Assembly (NCBI GenBank): GCA_903922735.1
Contig: CAIXUZ010000035.1
Location: 21,982 to 85,981 of the forward strand
DNA from: an uncultured Verrucomicrobia subdivision 3 bacterium
GTDB lineage: Bacteria > Verrucomicrobiota > Verrucomicrobiia > Limisphaerales > UBA11358
Reading direction: 5' to 3'
Length of the DNA stretch: 64,000 nt
Positions 56,264 through 64,000 of the stretch are shown here, piece by piece. How positions within the stretch are numbered: position 1 is the stretch's first letter; each line of letters begins with the position of its first letter. The notes below the pieces were generated by a model. It had not been told where the DNA came from. It saw only the letters and a program-made list of their open reading frames with translations, and did not search any database. A program made the translations under genes and the position numbers.

Positions 56264-56677
56264 TTATTCCATCCCCACGCTGCGCCGCGCGGCTTTTTTT
56301 CCGGAGTGATGCGCCTTGTCGGCGAGCATCCGTTGTTTGGCACGGCGGGAGCGCTTGCGTTTCTGGCGCCGGATGCGTTCAATCTCGGCCCGTTGCGCGG
56401 CGACGAAACCTTTCTGCCGCTCCTCAATTTTGTCGAGCAGGAGCCGCCGCGCGAGGAAGCGGTTTAGTCCCTGCTGGCGGGTTTCCTGGCATTTCACCTG
56501 CACGCCGGTCGGGCGATGGAGCAGCATCACGCAGGTGGAGGTTTTGTTGACGTTCTGTCCGCCGTGCCCGCCGGAGCGGACAAAACTTTCTTCGATCTCC
56601 GTCTCGCTCACGCCTAGCGCGGCCATGCGTTGCGCCAACTGGCTCTCTTTCTCAGAACTGACCGGAAACGCGCTCAT
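56264..56677 (-). CDS. Peptide chain release factor-like protein (RF-1 domain, ArfB/PrfH-like)
   Basis: A 137-residue ribosome-rescue-type protein. The peptidyl-tRNA hydrolysis motif GGQ is in VRSGGHGGQNVNKTSTCVML; the basic C-terminal tail (RRQKRKRSRRAKQRM) would sit in the mRNA channel as in ArfB. It lacks the codon-recognition domain of full release factors. Its ATG shares an A with a TGA that ends a remnant of the neighbouring rlmI-like gene (TGATG at 56675-56679). Confidence 0.88.
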   Translation of the reverse strand: MSAFPVSSEKESQLAQRMAALGVSETEIEESFVRSGGHGGQNVNKTSTCVMLLHRPTGVQVKCQETRQQGLNRFLARRLLLDKIEERQKGFVAAQRAEIERIRRQKRKRSRRAKQRMLADKAHHSGKKAARRSVGME

Positions 56678-56730
56678 CACCGGACTTTTTCAAAGGCGAA
56701 GCCCTTCAAATATTCTGTCTCGGGAATCAT
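56677..56730 (-). pseudogene. Second copy of the rlmI-like gene's last 18 codons
   Basis: Minus-strand codons at 56730-56677 encode MIPETEYLKGFAFEKVR and a stop, identical in protein to the end of the intact gene at 57319-57266. The two DNA copies differ in 10 of 18 codons and every difference is synonymous. Its TGA overlaps the ATG of the GGQ gene. Confidence 0.85.
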
Positions 56731-56741
56731 CAGGAGATTGA

Positions 56742-56951
56742 TCACGCCGCCACCAGGTCGGCTTCCAGCGGTTTATCTTTTTTCCAGCGGCTGACGCCCA
56801 TGACGCTGAAGCCGATGACTTGGCCCTGCGCATCCACGCGTTCCATCACCGCGTCATGGTTGGTTTCCTTCATGTGGCCGGCGGCGTCTGAAAACCTCAC
56901 TTCGAGGAAATCAGCTTCCGCGTCGAACCAGATTTTTACTTTGTCGGCCAT
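56742..56951 (-). CDS. DUF2283 family protein, possible antitoxin
   Basis: A 69-residue protein of DUF2283 type (VKIWFDAEADFLEVRFSD opening, YDPEADVLYI-like). It overlaps the end of the upstream gene by 16 bases, a layout usual for toxin-antitoxin pairs and for DUF2283 partnered with a DUF4258-type protein. Antitoxin role is inference from size, overlap and pairing. The pair is flanked by two copies of the rlmI-like 3' end. Confidence 0.7.
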   Translation of the reverse strand: MADKVKIWFDAEADFLEVRFSDAAGHMKETNHDAVMERVDAQGQVIGFSVMGVSRWKKDKPLEADLVAA

Positions 56952-57247
56952 AAATCTTCTCCAGCTTTGGGTTTGTCGGTCAGGTAAGCCGTGACCACAA
57001 ACGCATCGTTCTCCCCATATTTAACCACAATACACAGCCATTTGCCACCGACAATTGTTTGCGCGTAAAATTCGAAGAACAAACGCACGTCCGAAGCGGA
57101 ACGCGAACGCCGCACGAGTTGCGGCTGGCGCAACACCCGTTCAATCTCCGCCGCCATGCCGGCCATTTCGGCGTGCTCCAAAATATGGGCGAGCCGCTCA
57201 TCAGTCAGCCGCACGGCTTGGTTGAAGCAGTCGGTCAGCGTCTTCAT
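56936..57247 (-). CDS. Putative PBECR/DUF4258-like toxin of a DUF2283 pair
   Basis: A 103-residue basic protein: RLTDERLAHILEHAEM and the later KWLCIVVKYGENDAFVVTAYLTD are typical of small phage- and plasmid-borne Barnase/EndoU/RelE-like (PBECR) proteins, in which the His and the VVKY/AYLTD strands form the nuclease fold. Toxicity is unproven. It is upstream of and overlaps the DUF2283 gene. It starts 18 bases after the rlmI-like stop. Confidence 0.55.
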   Translation of the reverse strand: MKTLTDCFNQAVRLTDERLAHILEHAEMAGMAAEIERVLRQPQLVRRSRSASDVRLFFEFYAQTIVGGKWLCIVVKYGENDAFVVTAYLTDKPKAGEDLWPTK

Positions 57248-57265
57248 GCCGCCATAAAATCAATT

Positions 57266-58480
57266 TCACCGCACCTTCTCAAACGCAAACCCCTTCAGGT
57301 ATTCCGTCTCCGGAATCATCGGGATGATCGGATGATCGGGGCTTTGCGCGTAGGTCGCCACGCGCCGCAGGACGTGCCGCGTGTCGAACGCCGCCGAGAG
57401 CAGCGTGTCTTGGAATAATTCCGGGCTGACGTGGTGCGAGCAGCAGAAGGTCGCCAGCGTGCCGCCGGGTTTCAGCAGCTTGAGCGCGCGCAGATGAATC
57501 TCCTTGTAGCCGCGCAGCGCGTCCGGCACCGAGGCGCGGTTGCGGGTGAATGACGGCGGATCGAGGATGATGAGGTCGAAGCGCGGGATGACGCGTTCGT
57601 GCGGCTTCACGGCGGTGTTGTTCTTGAGCCAGTCGAACACGTTGATGGTGTCGAAGGAGCATTGGTCGGCGAGGCCGTTCGCGGCGGCGTTGCGCTTGGA
57701 AGCTTCGATGGCGTCTTCGCTCTGGTCGAGCAGGTGGACGTGCGCCGCGCCGGCGCGGGCGGCGTGCAGGCCGAAGCCGCCGAGGAAGCTGAAGCAGTCC
57801 AGCACCTGTCCGCCTTTCCCGAATTGCGAGACCGCCTGGTAATTCGCCTGCTGGTCGAGATACATCCCCGTCTTGTGGCCGCCGATCAGATCCGTTTCGA
57901 ACTTCAGGCCGTTCAGGTTCACGGAAATCTTGCCGTCGCATTCGCCGGCCAGAATGCCGTTCGCCTCCGTCAATCCTTCAAATTTGCGCGAGGCCATGTC
58001 GCTGCGTTCCATGATGGCGCGCGGCGAAAAGATTTTTTGCAGGACGGCGACGATGTGCTCCTTGCGCTGATCCATGCCGAGCGCGGAGATCTGCACCACG
58101 AGCACGTCCTCGTATTTGTCCACGATGAGCCCGCTCAGGAAATCGCTCTCGGCGTTCACCACGCGAAACGACGTCGCGTTTGGCAGATGTTTCTGGCGCA
58201 CGGCGAGCGCGGCGCGGATGCGCTCCTCGAAGAACGCCTCGTTCGGCCGGATGCGGTCCGGCGCGAGGATGCGGACGGAGATCTTGGATTTGGAATTGTA
58301 GAAGCCGGCGCCGAGCAGGCGCGTGTGATGGTCCCGCACCTGCACAAACTCGCCATCCTTGACGTTGTCGGTGACGCGGAGGACTTCGTTTTGATAAACC
58401 CACGGATGGCCGGCGAGGATGCGGTCGGCTTCGCCCGGCTTGAGGGTGACCATGGGCAGCGTATCATTGATTGTAGACAT
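57266..58480 (-). CDS. Class I rRNA methyltransferase, RlmI-like
   Basis: A 404-residue SAM-dependent methyltransferase that modifies cytosine in 23S rRNA in the RlmI family. An N-terminal PUA domain (VTLKPGEADRILAGHPWVYQNEV) precedes a central region and a Rossmann fold with VLDCFSFLGGFGLHAARAG (motif I) and IILDPPSF (catalytic-type motif IV). ATG 58480 is chosen; an upstream start would add 18 residues. Its final 18 codons exist a second time at 56677-56730, on the far side of the DUF2283 pair. Confidence 0.9.
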   Translation of the reverse strand: MSTINDTLPMVTLKPGEADRILAGHPWVYQNEVLRVTDNVKDGEFVQVRDHHTRLLGAGFYNSKSKISVRILAPDRIRPNEAFFEERIRAALAVRQKHLPNATSFRVVNAESDFLSGLIVDKYEDVLVVQISALGMDQRKEHIVAVLQKIFSPRAIMERSDMASRKFEGLTEANGILAGECDGKISVNLNGLKFETDLIGGHKTGMYLDQQANYQAVSQFGKGGQVLDCFSFLGGFGLHAARAGAAHVHLLDQSEDAIEASKRNAAANGLADQCSFDTINVFDWLKNNTAVKPHERVIPRFDLIILDPPSFTRNRASVPDALRGYKEIHLRALKLLKPGGTLATFCCSHHVSPELFQDTLLSAAFDTRHVLRRVATYAQSPDHPIIPMIPETEYLKGFAFEKVR

Positions 58481-58587
58481 ATCCCCATCTTCGCAGCCGG
58501 ACGCGCGTCGGGGAAGGATATTTATTTCATGCAATGGATTATTTGCTTGAATTGTCGGCGCGGCGGGCGGATAAGTGCATCAAGCCT

Positions 58588-59034
58588 ATGAGTACAAGCC
58601 ATCCCATCAGCTCCCTCCTGCACCACAAAAAGTCCACGCTCTGGAGCGTGTCGCCCGATACCACGGTGTTCGACGCCATCAAGCTCATGGCCGATAAAAA
58701 TGTCGGCGCGCTCCCGGTGATCCTGGACGGCGAACTGCACGGCGTCTTCACCGAGCGCGACTACACGCGCAAAGTGGCGTTGCAGGGCAAGACCTCCCGG
58801 GAAACCCGCGTCCGGGAAATCATGACCGGCCAGGTTTTCATCGTCACCCCGAACGATACCGTGGAAATGTGCATGAAATTGATGAACGACAATCGCGTGC
58901 GCCATCTGCCGGTGATCGATGGTGGCAAAGTGATCGGCATCATCTCCATCGGCGACCTCGTGAACTGGATCATCTCCACGCAGGGAGCAACCATTGAACA
59001 GATGGAGCGCTACATCGCCGGCGTGGCGGCGTGA
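58588..59034 (+). CDS. Two-CBS-domain protein
   Basis: A 148-residue protein made of two CBS motifs (LWSVSPDTTVFDAIKLMADKNVGALPVI... and IMTGQVFIVTPNDTVEMCMKLMNDNRVRHLPVI). CBS pairs bind adenine nucleotides and regulate partner proteins, and free-standing ones are common. ATG 58588 gives the normal start; its gene diverges from the rlmI-like gene. Partner unknown. Confidence 0.9.
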   Translation: MSTSHPISSLLHHKKSTLWSVSPDTTVFDAIKLMADKNVGALPVILDGELHGVFTERDYTRKVALQGKTSRETRVREIMTGQVFIVTPNDTVEMCMKLMNDNRVRHLPVIDGGKVIGIISIGDLVNWIISTQGATIEQMERYIAGVAA

Positions 59035-59064
59035 TCTTCGAGCAGTGGCAAAAATCGCCCGCTA

Positions 59065-61374
59065 TCACTCCTGCGGATAAACCAGAACCCGGTCGTGCAC
59101 GAGGACGATGAGGTCGTTCTTCTTGTCGCCGGTCACATCGGCCACAACGCATTCACGCGGTTCCGGCAGCGCGTTGTCGCGGCCCCGGAATGTGTGCTGT
59201 TCAAACACCTTCCACCGGTCGCCCGGCACCAGTTTGCGGTTTTTATCGAACACCACGATGTCGAGGTGGTTCTTCGCGGTTTCCATGAAGATGAGCTGTT
59301 TGCGGCCGTTGCCGGTGAGGTCGCCGGCGATGATGTCGTTGAGGTAGCCGTCTTTGATGGAGGTTTCGTATTCGTCGAGCTTGGTCAGGTCCCACACCTC
59401 GCCCGCGAGCGGCAGCCACGCCACGGAATTCTGACCGGTGAACGCCACCGCCGCCGCGCCGAGCGTCACGGGCTTGAGCGAGGTGAAGCTCGTCACCGGC
59501 AGATCCAGATTCTTCACCACCTGCCACACACCCGCCGCGTCGCGCTCGCACAGGGTTAGCTGTTTATGCTCGGCATCCAGCAAAAACAGGGACGCCACGG
59601 CATTCGTGCCGTTGACCACCGCCGTCGCGCCGGTGATGCGCGAATCGCTGGCGGAACCGTTGATCTGGTCCTTCACCCGGAATTTCCAGCCGGGCGCGTT
59701 CGTGGAGCCGGCCGCCTTCGCCTCCGGTTCCAGCACCACGGCGCGGACGAAATTTTTCTGCGGCAGGAGCAATTCCGTTTTGCCGTCGCCGTCCACATCC
59801 GCCGCCGCCAGCCACGGCTGCTCCAGCGTGCCGCCGGGCGGGTCCACGTCCACCTCGTCAAATTTGCCGTCCTTCTTTTGCAGCAGCACCTTCACTTTTT
59901 CGTAGGGAATCAGCGCGACCAGATCCGCGAGGCCGTCCTGGTTCACGTCCTGGATGGCGAAGGTCGTCGGGTTCGATTTGAAACTGTCGCTCAATTTTTG
60001 CGTCGTCGTCTTGCCGTCTGCCGTGCGCGTGACCAGCGAGCGGACGCCGTCTTTTTCCACGATGATGGCGAGCGTGGGTTTGGCGCCGGCTTTGAGCGCG
60101 CCGGCGGCCATCATCAGCGGCTTGCCGTCCAGCGGCAGCGGCGTGGGAAACGGCAGCCGCCCGTTTTTGTCAAATCGCGTGGTGGCCACGGCGTTTTCAT
60201 CGCGGCTCAGGAGGAAAATTTCCGGCTGACCGTCGCCGTTCCAGTCGCTCACGGCGATTTGCGTCACGCCGGCCAGGCTGGGGAATTTCTTGGGCGACGC
60301 CAGCGAACCGTCCTTCTGCTGCAGATAAATCGAGAGCTGGCCGCTTTCCGGTTCCGACACGATCAAATCCGCGCGGCCGTCGCCATCCACATCCGCCCAC
60401 GTCACCCCGCGCTTGGCGGCGTCCGTCTTGTTCAGCGGCATGATCTGGAACTGCCCCTGCTTGAACGCCGCCGACAGCGCCTCCGCCGGTTTCCGCGTGA
60501 ACTGCGAGACTTGCGCGCGGCCCGTCGCCGTCACGATGGAGATGACGTAATTCACCCGGTCGCCCGCGAGGTTGTCCACGCAGAACGAGCGGACGGGCTG
60601 GGTCTTGAAATAGATTTCCGGCCCGAGCTGGCCGCCGGCATTTTGCAGGCGCACCCGGAACGGCGTCGGGCTGTCATAATCCACCAGCACCAGATCGTTC
60701 CGGCCGTCGCCGTCCACATCCGCCATCAGCAGCGCCTTGGGCGTGCCGGAACAGGAGATTTTCACCGGCTCGGCCAGCGTGTGATCTTTCTGCTGCGCGA
60801 GAAAATAAATCGCGCCGTTGTCGCCCAGGACCGCGATGTCCGCGCGGCCGTCCCCGTTCAAATCGCCGACGGCCATCGCGTCGGGGCTCATCAGGCCGTT
60901 GTCCAGATGCCAGCGCTTCGGCTCGCTCCAGCCGTTCGTGCCGAGGTTGTAGCGGACGATCAAATCCTTCGCGTCGCCGAAATAGACGAGGTCGGGCCGG
61001 CCGTCGCCGTTCACATCCGTCACCGCCAGCGCGGCGATGCGCTCCTCGGTCGGCAGCGAATCCAGGCGGAAACGCGCGTCCGGCGGCAGCTCGTTCAGCT
61101 CCAGCTTGCGGGCGGGCGCGGGGCGGTTGGTCTGGCCGGTCTGGTTGTGGAGCAGGCTGATTTTGGAATGCAGATTATTGACCACGATCAGGTCGTTCAG
61201 GCCGGAGCCGGTGAGGTCCGCGGCGCGCAGCTGGGTGATCTGCGGATCCACCGGGAAAATCTCCTTGCCGGTGAAGCCGAACAGGTTGGTGACGGGGCCG
61301 GCGGCGCGGGCGGAAACGCAAAAACCGCCCGCCACCGCGAGTGCGGCAACGAAATATTTCAGACAACGATTCAT
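59065..61374 (-). CDS. Secreted FG-GAP/VCBS repeat protein
   Basis: A 769-residue exported protein. Signal peptide LKYFVAALAVAGGFCVSARA, then at least nine FG-GAP-type units with calcium-binding D-x-[DN]-x-DG loops (DVNGDGRPDLVYF, DLNGDGRADIAVL, DVDGDGRNDLVLV, DVDGDGRADLIVS, DWNGDGQPEIFLL, DVNQDGLADLVAL, DVDGDGKTELLLP and others). It would fold as a beta-propeller in the envelope or outside the cell. ATG 61374 is chosen because it starts the signal peptide. Confidence 0.9.
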   Translation of the reverse strand: MNRCLKYFVAALAVAGGFCVSARAAGPVTNLFGFTGKEIFPVDPQITQLRAADLTGSGLNDLIVVNNLHSKISLLHNQTGQTNRPAPARKLELNELPPDARFRLDSLPTEERIAALAVTDVNGDGRPDLVYFGDAKDLIVRYNLGTNGWSEPKRWHLDNGLMSPDAMAVGDLNGDGRADIAVLGDNGAIYFLAQQKDHTLAEPVKISCSGTPKALLMADVDGDGRNDLVLVDYDSPTPFRVRLQNAGGQLGPEIYFKTQPVRSFCVDNLAGDRVNYVISIVTATGRAQVSQFTRKPAEALSAAFKQGQFQIMPLNKTDAAKRGVTWADVDGDGRADLIVSEPESGQLSIYLQQKDGSLASPKKFPSLAGVTQIAVSDWNGDGQPEIFLLSRDENAVATTRFDKNGRLPFPTPLPLDGKPLMMAAGALKAGAKPTLAIIVEKDGVRSLVTRTADGKTTTQKLSDSFKSNPTTFAIQDVNQDGLADLVALIPYEKVKVLLQKKDGKFDEVDVDPPGGTLEQPWLAAADVDGDGKTELLLPQKNFVRAVVLEPEAKAAGSTNAPGWKFRVKDQINGSASDSRITGATAVVNGTNAVASLFLLDAEHKQLTLCERDAAGVWQVVKNLDLPVTSFTSLKPVTLGAAAVAFTGQNSVAWLPLAGEVWDLTKLDEYETSIKDGYLNDIIAGDLTGNGRKQLIFMETAKNHLDIVVFDKNRKLVPGDRWKVFEQHTFRGRDNALPEPRECVVADVTGDKKNDLIVLVHDRVLVYPQE

Positions 61375-61441
61375 GCGCGGCAACCTGCCAGCGCCGGTGG
61401 AAATTGGCGAGATTATTCGCCAGGGGTTTGGCCCGCTGCCG

Positions 61442-61726
61442 CTATTCCGCCCCGGCCTCGGGTTTGGGCCGGTAAAGCACCACCACATTGCCGACGCGCA
61501 TGATGAGGTGGCTGCCGCTCTGGTCCGCCAGTTGCGGGGCCAGCGTCTTCTTCTCTTCCTTGTGGTCGGCAAATTTCACCTTGAGCAATTCCTGACGCCG
61601 GAACATCGTCTCCAGTTCCGCAAAAAATTGCGGGGTCAGCCCCTCTTTGCCCACCTTGAGGGCGGGCTTGAGCAATTGACCGCGCGCCTTCAGCTCGCGG
61701 ATTTTCGCATTCGTCAGCGGTATCAT
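61442..61726 (-). CDS. yhbY: YhbY/CRM domain RNA-binding protein
   Basis: A 94-residue single CRM domain protein that binds the pre-50S ribosome. ARGQLLKPALKVGKEGLTPQFFAELETMF is the family pattern, with the RNA-binding G-x-x-G replaced by a GKEG turn as in YhbY; the C-terminal HLIMRVGNVVVLYRP ends it. ATG 61726 fits the usual length. Confidence 0.9.
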   Translation of the reverse strand: MIPLTNAKIRELKARGQLLKPALKVGKEGLTPQFFAELETMFRRQELLKVKFADHKEEKKTLAPQLADQSGSHLIMRVGNVVVLYRPKPEAGAE

Positions 61727-62042
61727 GGCGGCAGTATGCGGCAAGCCCGGCCGGGAACACAGGAGAAATTCCAGGGCCGAGCCCGGGGCGGACCGCAAGG
61801 TGGCCCGCCGGTGGATGCCGGCCCCGCGCCCGCCGGAAACGAGGCGGCAAAAACGCCAGCCCGCGACACGGCTTGCGGCTGGCCTGAATCCCGCCGTCAA
61901 GGCCAGGGAATTGCGCGTGCCGGAACTGGAAAAGCTCACGAAGTTTTAATGCCGCGACGCGGACAGAAACCAGGCCGGCCCCTTTGCAGGAGCCGGCCAA
62001 GTCGTGGGATGATGGGACGGCGCAGCGCGATGTTCCCTGCTT
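61727..62042. other. Intergenic stretch with a strong hairpin
   Basis: The 316 bases between the beta-helix gene end and yhbY are GC-rich. The only clear structure is a hairpin at 61973-61998 (arms GGCCGGC and GCCGGCC with a 12-base loop), possibly the terminator of the beta-helix gene. A plus-strand open frame (61725-61949) has no support and is not called. Confidence 0.45.
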
Positions 62043-63839
62043 TCATTGCACGCCGACGCGATAGAAATAGGGCGTGGCGTTCGTTGCCGTGGTATCGGTG
62101 TAGCTGGTCGAAACTGCCAGGCCGGTGAGGTTGCTGACGTAGGTGGTGAACGGCGGTTGCGCGGCGAGGTTGGTGGCACGTTGCAAGTAATACGTCACAC
62201 CGCTCACGCTTTGCCACGTCACCTTTGTGCCGGCGACGCTGTTGGTCGGGGATTTTAGTTTCAAAACGGAGGACGTAATTCTGGGATTTGTTCCCGCTTT
62301 CCATTCTTGGTAGTTATTCATGCCGTCATTGTCGGGATCGGCAGAATCATCGGTGCCATTTATGCTGAAGGCGTATTGCTGTGCCCAAAAATAGGAGAGT
62401 ATGGAGGTCGGGTTTTGGTATTCGTAAGCGCCGATATCTACCGTGCCGCCAGCGATGCGCGGGTTGCCGTCCAAATCATTCGTGCCGATGACGACCGAAT
62501 TGTTGCCTGCATTGATGCAGAGCGAACTGGATTGCAGGCGATAATTATTGGTGAGGAGGTTTACGAATAGCGGTGCATTTATGAAATTGCCAGTCCCGTT
62601 AGTTGAAAGCGGGGTCGTGCAACAATAATTTAAAATGCTGTTGGAAAGATAATTATTATCCGTTCCGTTTAAAGCCTTGTTGTAATAAATGATGCAATTA
62701 CTTATTGTTGAACCATAGGCTCCGCCTAGTGAACCATAGACTCCGCCTTGACTAGTCGCCGTGTTACTCACAATCGTGCAATTGATCACCGTGCCTTGGT
62801 AAACCCCGCCGCCAGTGGATGTAGGGGTATTTGTTGCCACATTGGATCGAATCAGGCAGCTAGTGAGAGCGCTGAACATGGCACCACCACCACTGCCGTT
62901 GGTTGCTTGATTGCCAATAATTAAGCAATCATAAAATGATCCTGAATATGCACCGCCGCCGGATGATGCCGAATTGCTGACAACCATACAATTGAACAGT
63001 GTAGAATTTTCCACGCCGCCGCCATTACCACCGGGGTGAGTGGAATTGCCGATTATTGTGCAGTTAGTAAGCTTAGAACTATATGCTCCACCACCATAAT
63101 CACCAGCATTGTTAGAAATGATGCAACTATTCAAAATGCACTGATATGCCGCACCACCGACGGAACCATTGTTGCCGGTTAAAGTGCAGTTATTCAGCAG
63201 GCTTCCGCAGGCTCCACCACCACCTCCGCCACTCCAACTATTCTGGTTGGAAACAATCAGGCAATTGTTCAGGGTTCCCAAATAAATGCCACCGCCCCTT
63301 GCGGGTGCAATATTGGCAATAATCACGCAGTTGGATACAACCACATTGGTTGATTCACACCAAACACCTGCGGCAGATTGCTCATGTATAACATCGCCGA
63401 CAAATAAGTCGCGCGAAGCGCCGTTAGTCAAAGTAAAGCCAATCAGCGTAGCGTTGTTGGTCATATAGACACAACGCACAGCTTCGTTTCCGGTCTTTGT
63501 GCCGGGGACTTGATATCCCTGAATCACCGTGACTGCAGGACCATTGACGCTTTGAACCGTCAGCGGTTTGGTCACCGCCACGCGGTTCGTGAGCGTGTAG
63601 CCATTGACTGCCCTTCCGCCGGTATTGTAAAGGCCGTTGGTGACCAGAATCAGATCGCTATTAGTTGCTGTATCGATGGCATCCTGAATGTTCGTCGCTG
63701 CCTTCAACCAGTTGGTGTAAGGAGACACGGGAGCCGTGTTGCTGACGTTCACATAATACGTCATCGCCCCGGCGTTTAGAGTGACCAAGATTCCCACACC
63801 CAGTCCCAAGCCCAGTAGTTTTCCCCAGTAAGTTTTCAT
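62043..63839 (-). CDS. Secreted right-handed parallel beta-helix protein with C-terminal Ig-like domain
   Basis: A 598-residue exported protein. Signal peptide GLGLGVGILVTLNAGA, then about ten short coils of the type LxNCxIxxNxAxxxGGGxY (about residues 165-390), a pattern typical of autotransported or secreted polysaccharide-acting beta-helix proteins, and NPRIAGGTVDIGAYEYQNP, the choice-of-anchor Q type ending. A calcium-loop segment DDSADPDNDGMNNYQEWKAGT follows, then a fibronectin-like C-terminal domain. Function unknown. Confidence 0.85.
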   Translation of the reverse strand: MKTYWGKLLGLGLGVGILVTLNAGAMTYYVNVSNTAPVSPYTNWLKAATNIQDAIDTATNSDLILVTNGLYNTGGRAVNGYTLTNRVAVTKPLTVQSVNGPAVTVIQGYQVPGTKTGNEAVRCVYMTNNATLIGFTLTNGASRDLFVGDVIHEQSAAGVWCESTNVVVSNCVIIANIAPARGGGIYLGTLNNCLIVSNQNSWSGGGGGGACGSLLNNCTLTGNNGSVGGAAYQCILNSCIISNNAGDYGGGAYSSKLTNCTIIGNSTHPGGNGGGVENSTLFNCMVVSNSASSGGGAYSGSFYDCLIIGNQATNGSGGGAMFSALTSCLIRSNVATNTPTSTGGGVYQGTVINCTIVSNTATSQGGVYGSLGGAYGSTISNCIIYYNKALNGTDNNYLSNSILNYCCTTPLSTNGTGNFINAPLFVNLLTNNYRLQSSSLCINAGNNSVVIGTNDLDGNPRIAGGTVDIGAYEYQNPTSILSYFWAQQYAFSINGTDDSADPDNDGMNNYQEWKAGTNPRITSSVLKLKSPTNSVAGTKVTWQSVSGVTYYLQRATNLAAQPPFTTYVSNLTGLAVSTSYTDTTATNATPYFYRVGVQ

Positions 63840-63912
63840 ATTTTGATTCCGTTTGATGTTTTCAGTTTTGGTTTCCCGGTCAATCTATTTTGTTTGGTCG
63901 TCCGCCCGCCCA

Positions 63913-64000
63913 GCGCCGTAGGCGCGACATCTTTGTAGAATCCCGAAACAAAATAATTCCAGCCCCGTCGGGGCGGCATATGCCGCTCCTACGGAGCTTG
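63913..64000. repeat. Cluster of short palindromes at the window end
   Basis: GCGCCGTAGGCGC at 63913-63925, then GCCCCGTCGGGGC, GGCATATGCC and GCTCCTACGGAGC within the last 45 bases. The run of self-complementary blocks resembles intergenic repeat units of Planctomycetes and Verrucomicrobia. It continues past the window edge. Confidence 0.55.

Noticed and set aside
59566..61503. 645-residue plus-strand frame opposite the FG-GAP gene
   Set aside because: Arg/His-rich composition of a shadow frame; the minus-strand frame has a signal peptide and repeated calcium loops.
61725..61949. Plus-strand 74-residue frame between yhbY and the beta-helix gene
   Set aside because: Arg/Pro-rich composition, no ribosome site, starts within the yhbY start codon region; likely a shadow.

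Overview
The window is a 64-kb chromosomal segment of a moderately GC-rich Gram-negative bacterium. Gene content points to the Verrucomicrobiota, probably the Pedosphaera/Limisphaera side: a B12-binding radical SAM protein, a planctomycete/verrucomicrobial-type cytochrome c domain, DUF5069 and DUF4404 proteins, FG-GAP and parallel beta-helix secreted proteins, many small lipoproteins, and dispersed palindromic repeats between genes. This placement is inference from family content; no rRNA or tRNA gene was seen.

Layout. 1-7.7 kb: purF, a thioesterase, a small His/Cys-tailed membrane protein, hsp20, lon, a LolA-like secreted protein, and an overlapping amidase/cobalamin adenosyltransferase pair. 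7.8-13.9 kb: four small unknown genes, three of them encoding membrane proteins, then a nine-PAS NarX-type sensor kinase with its NarL-type regulator. 13.9-19.5 kb: sucC-sucD, a YggT-like membrane protein, a REC-histidine kinase protein, and citrate synthase. 19.7-25.9 kb: cysS, tmk and a DUF4404 gene facing a tyrA-aroA-cmk-plsC operon. 26-30 kb: a serine beta-lactamase-like hydrolase and clpB. 30-33.5 kb is the most unusual stretch: a DUF2237 gene, a phased 21-bp near-palindromic repeat array with a central cruciform, a mandelonitrile-lyase-like cupin, a zinc alcohol dehydrogenase, and two decayed copies of the cupin 3' end bracketing them. 33.5-43.7 kb: an SMR transporter, a cytochrome c, a DUF362 protein, TPR proteins (one split by a G9 tract), cvpA, dnaG and a lipoprotein. 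43.7-54.8 kb: a cytochrome c domain protein, a CbiX-like chelatase, an oxidoreductase, a radical SAM protein, a DMT transporter, an ilvD with a large insertion, and secreted proteins including an S1C protease. 55-64 kb: RNase D, a GGQ release-factor-like protein, a small DUF2283/toxin-like pair set into the end of an rlmI-like gene, a CBS protein, an FG-GAP protein, yhbY, and a secreted beta-helix protein.

Most of the window is housekeeping: purine, aromatic and branched-chain amino acid synthesis, the TCA cycle, replication priming, proteostasis (Lon, ClpB, Hsp20) and phospholipid synthesis. The strongest unexplained signals are: (1) the 21-bp array and direct repeats around cupin-adh; (2) a two-gene module inserted at the 3' end of the rlmI-like gene, leaving a second copy of that end which differs only at synonymous positions; (3) a G9 tract that splits a membrane/TPR gene; and (4) an extra segment of about 180 residues in IlvD. 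Everything is read by eye from sequence; no database search was run.
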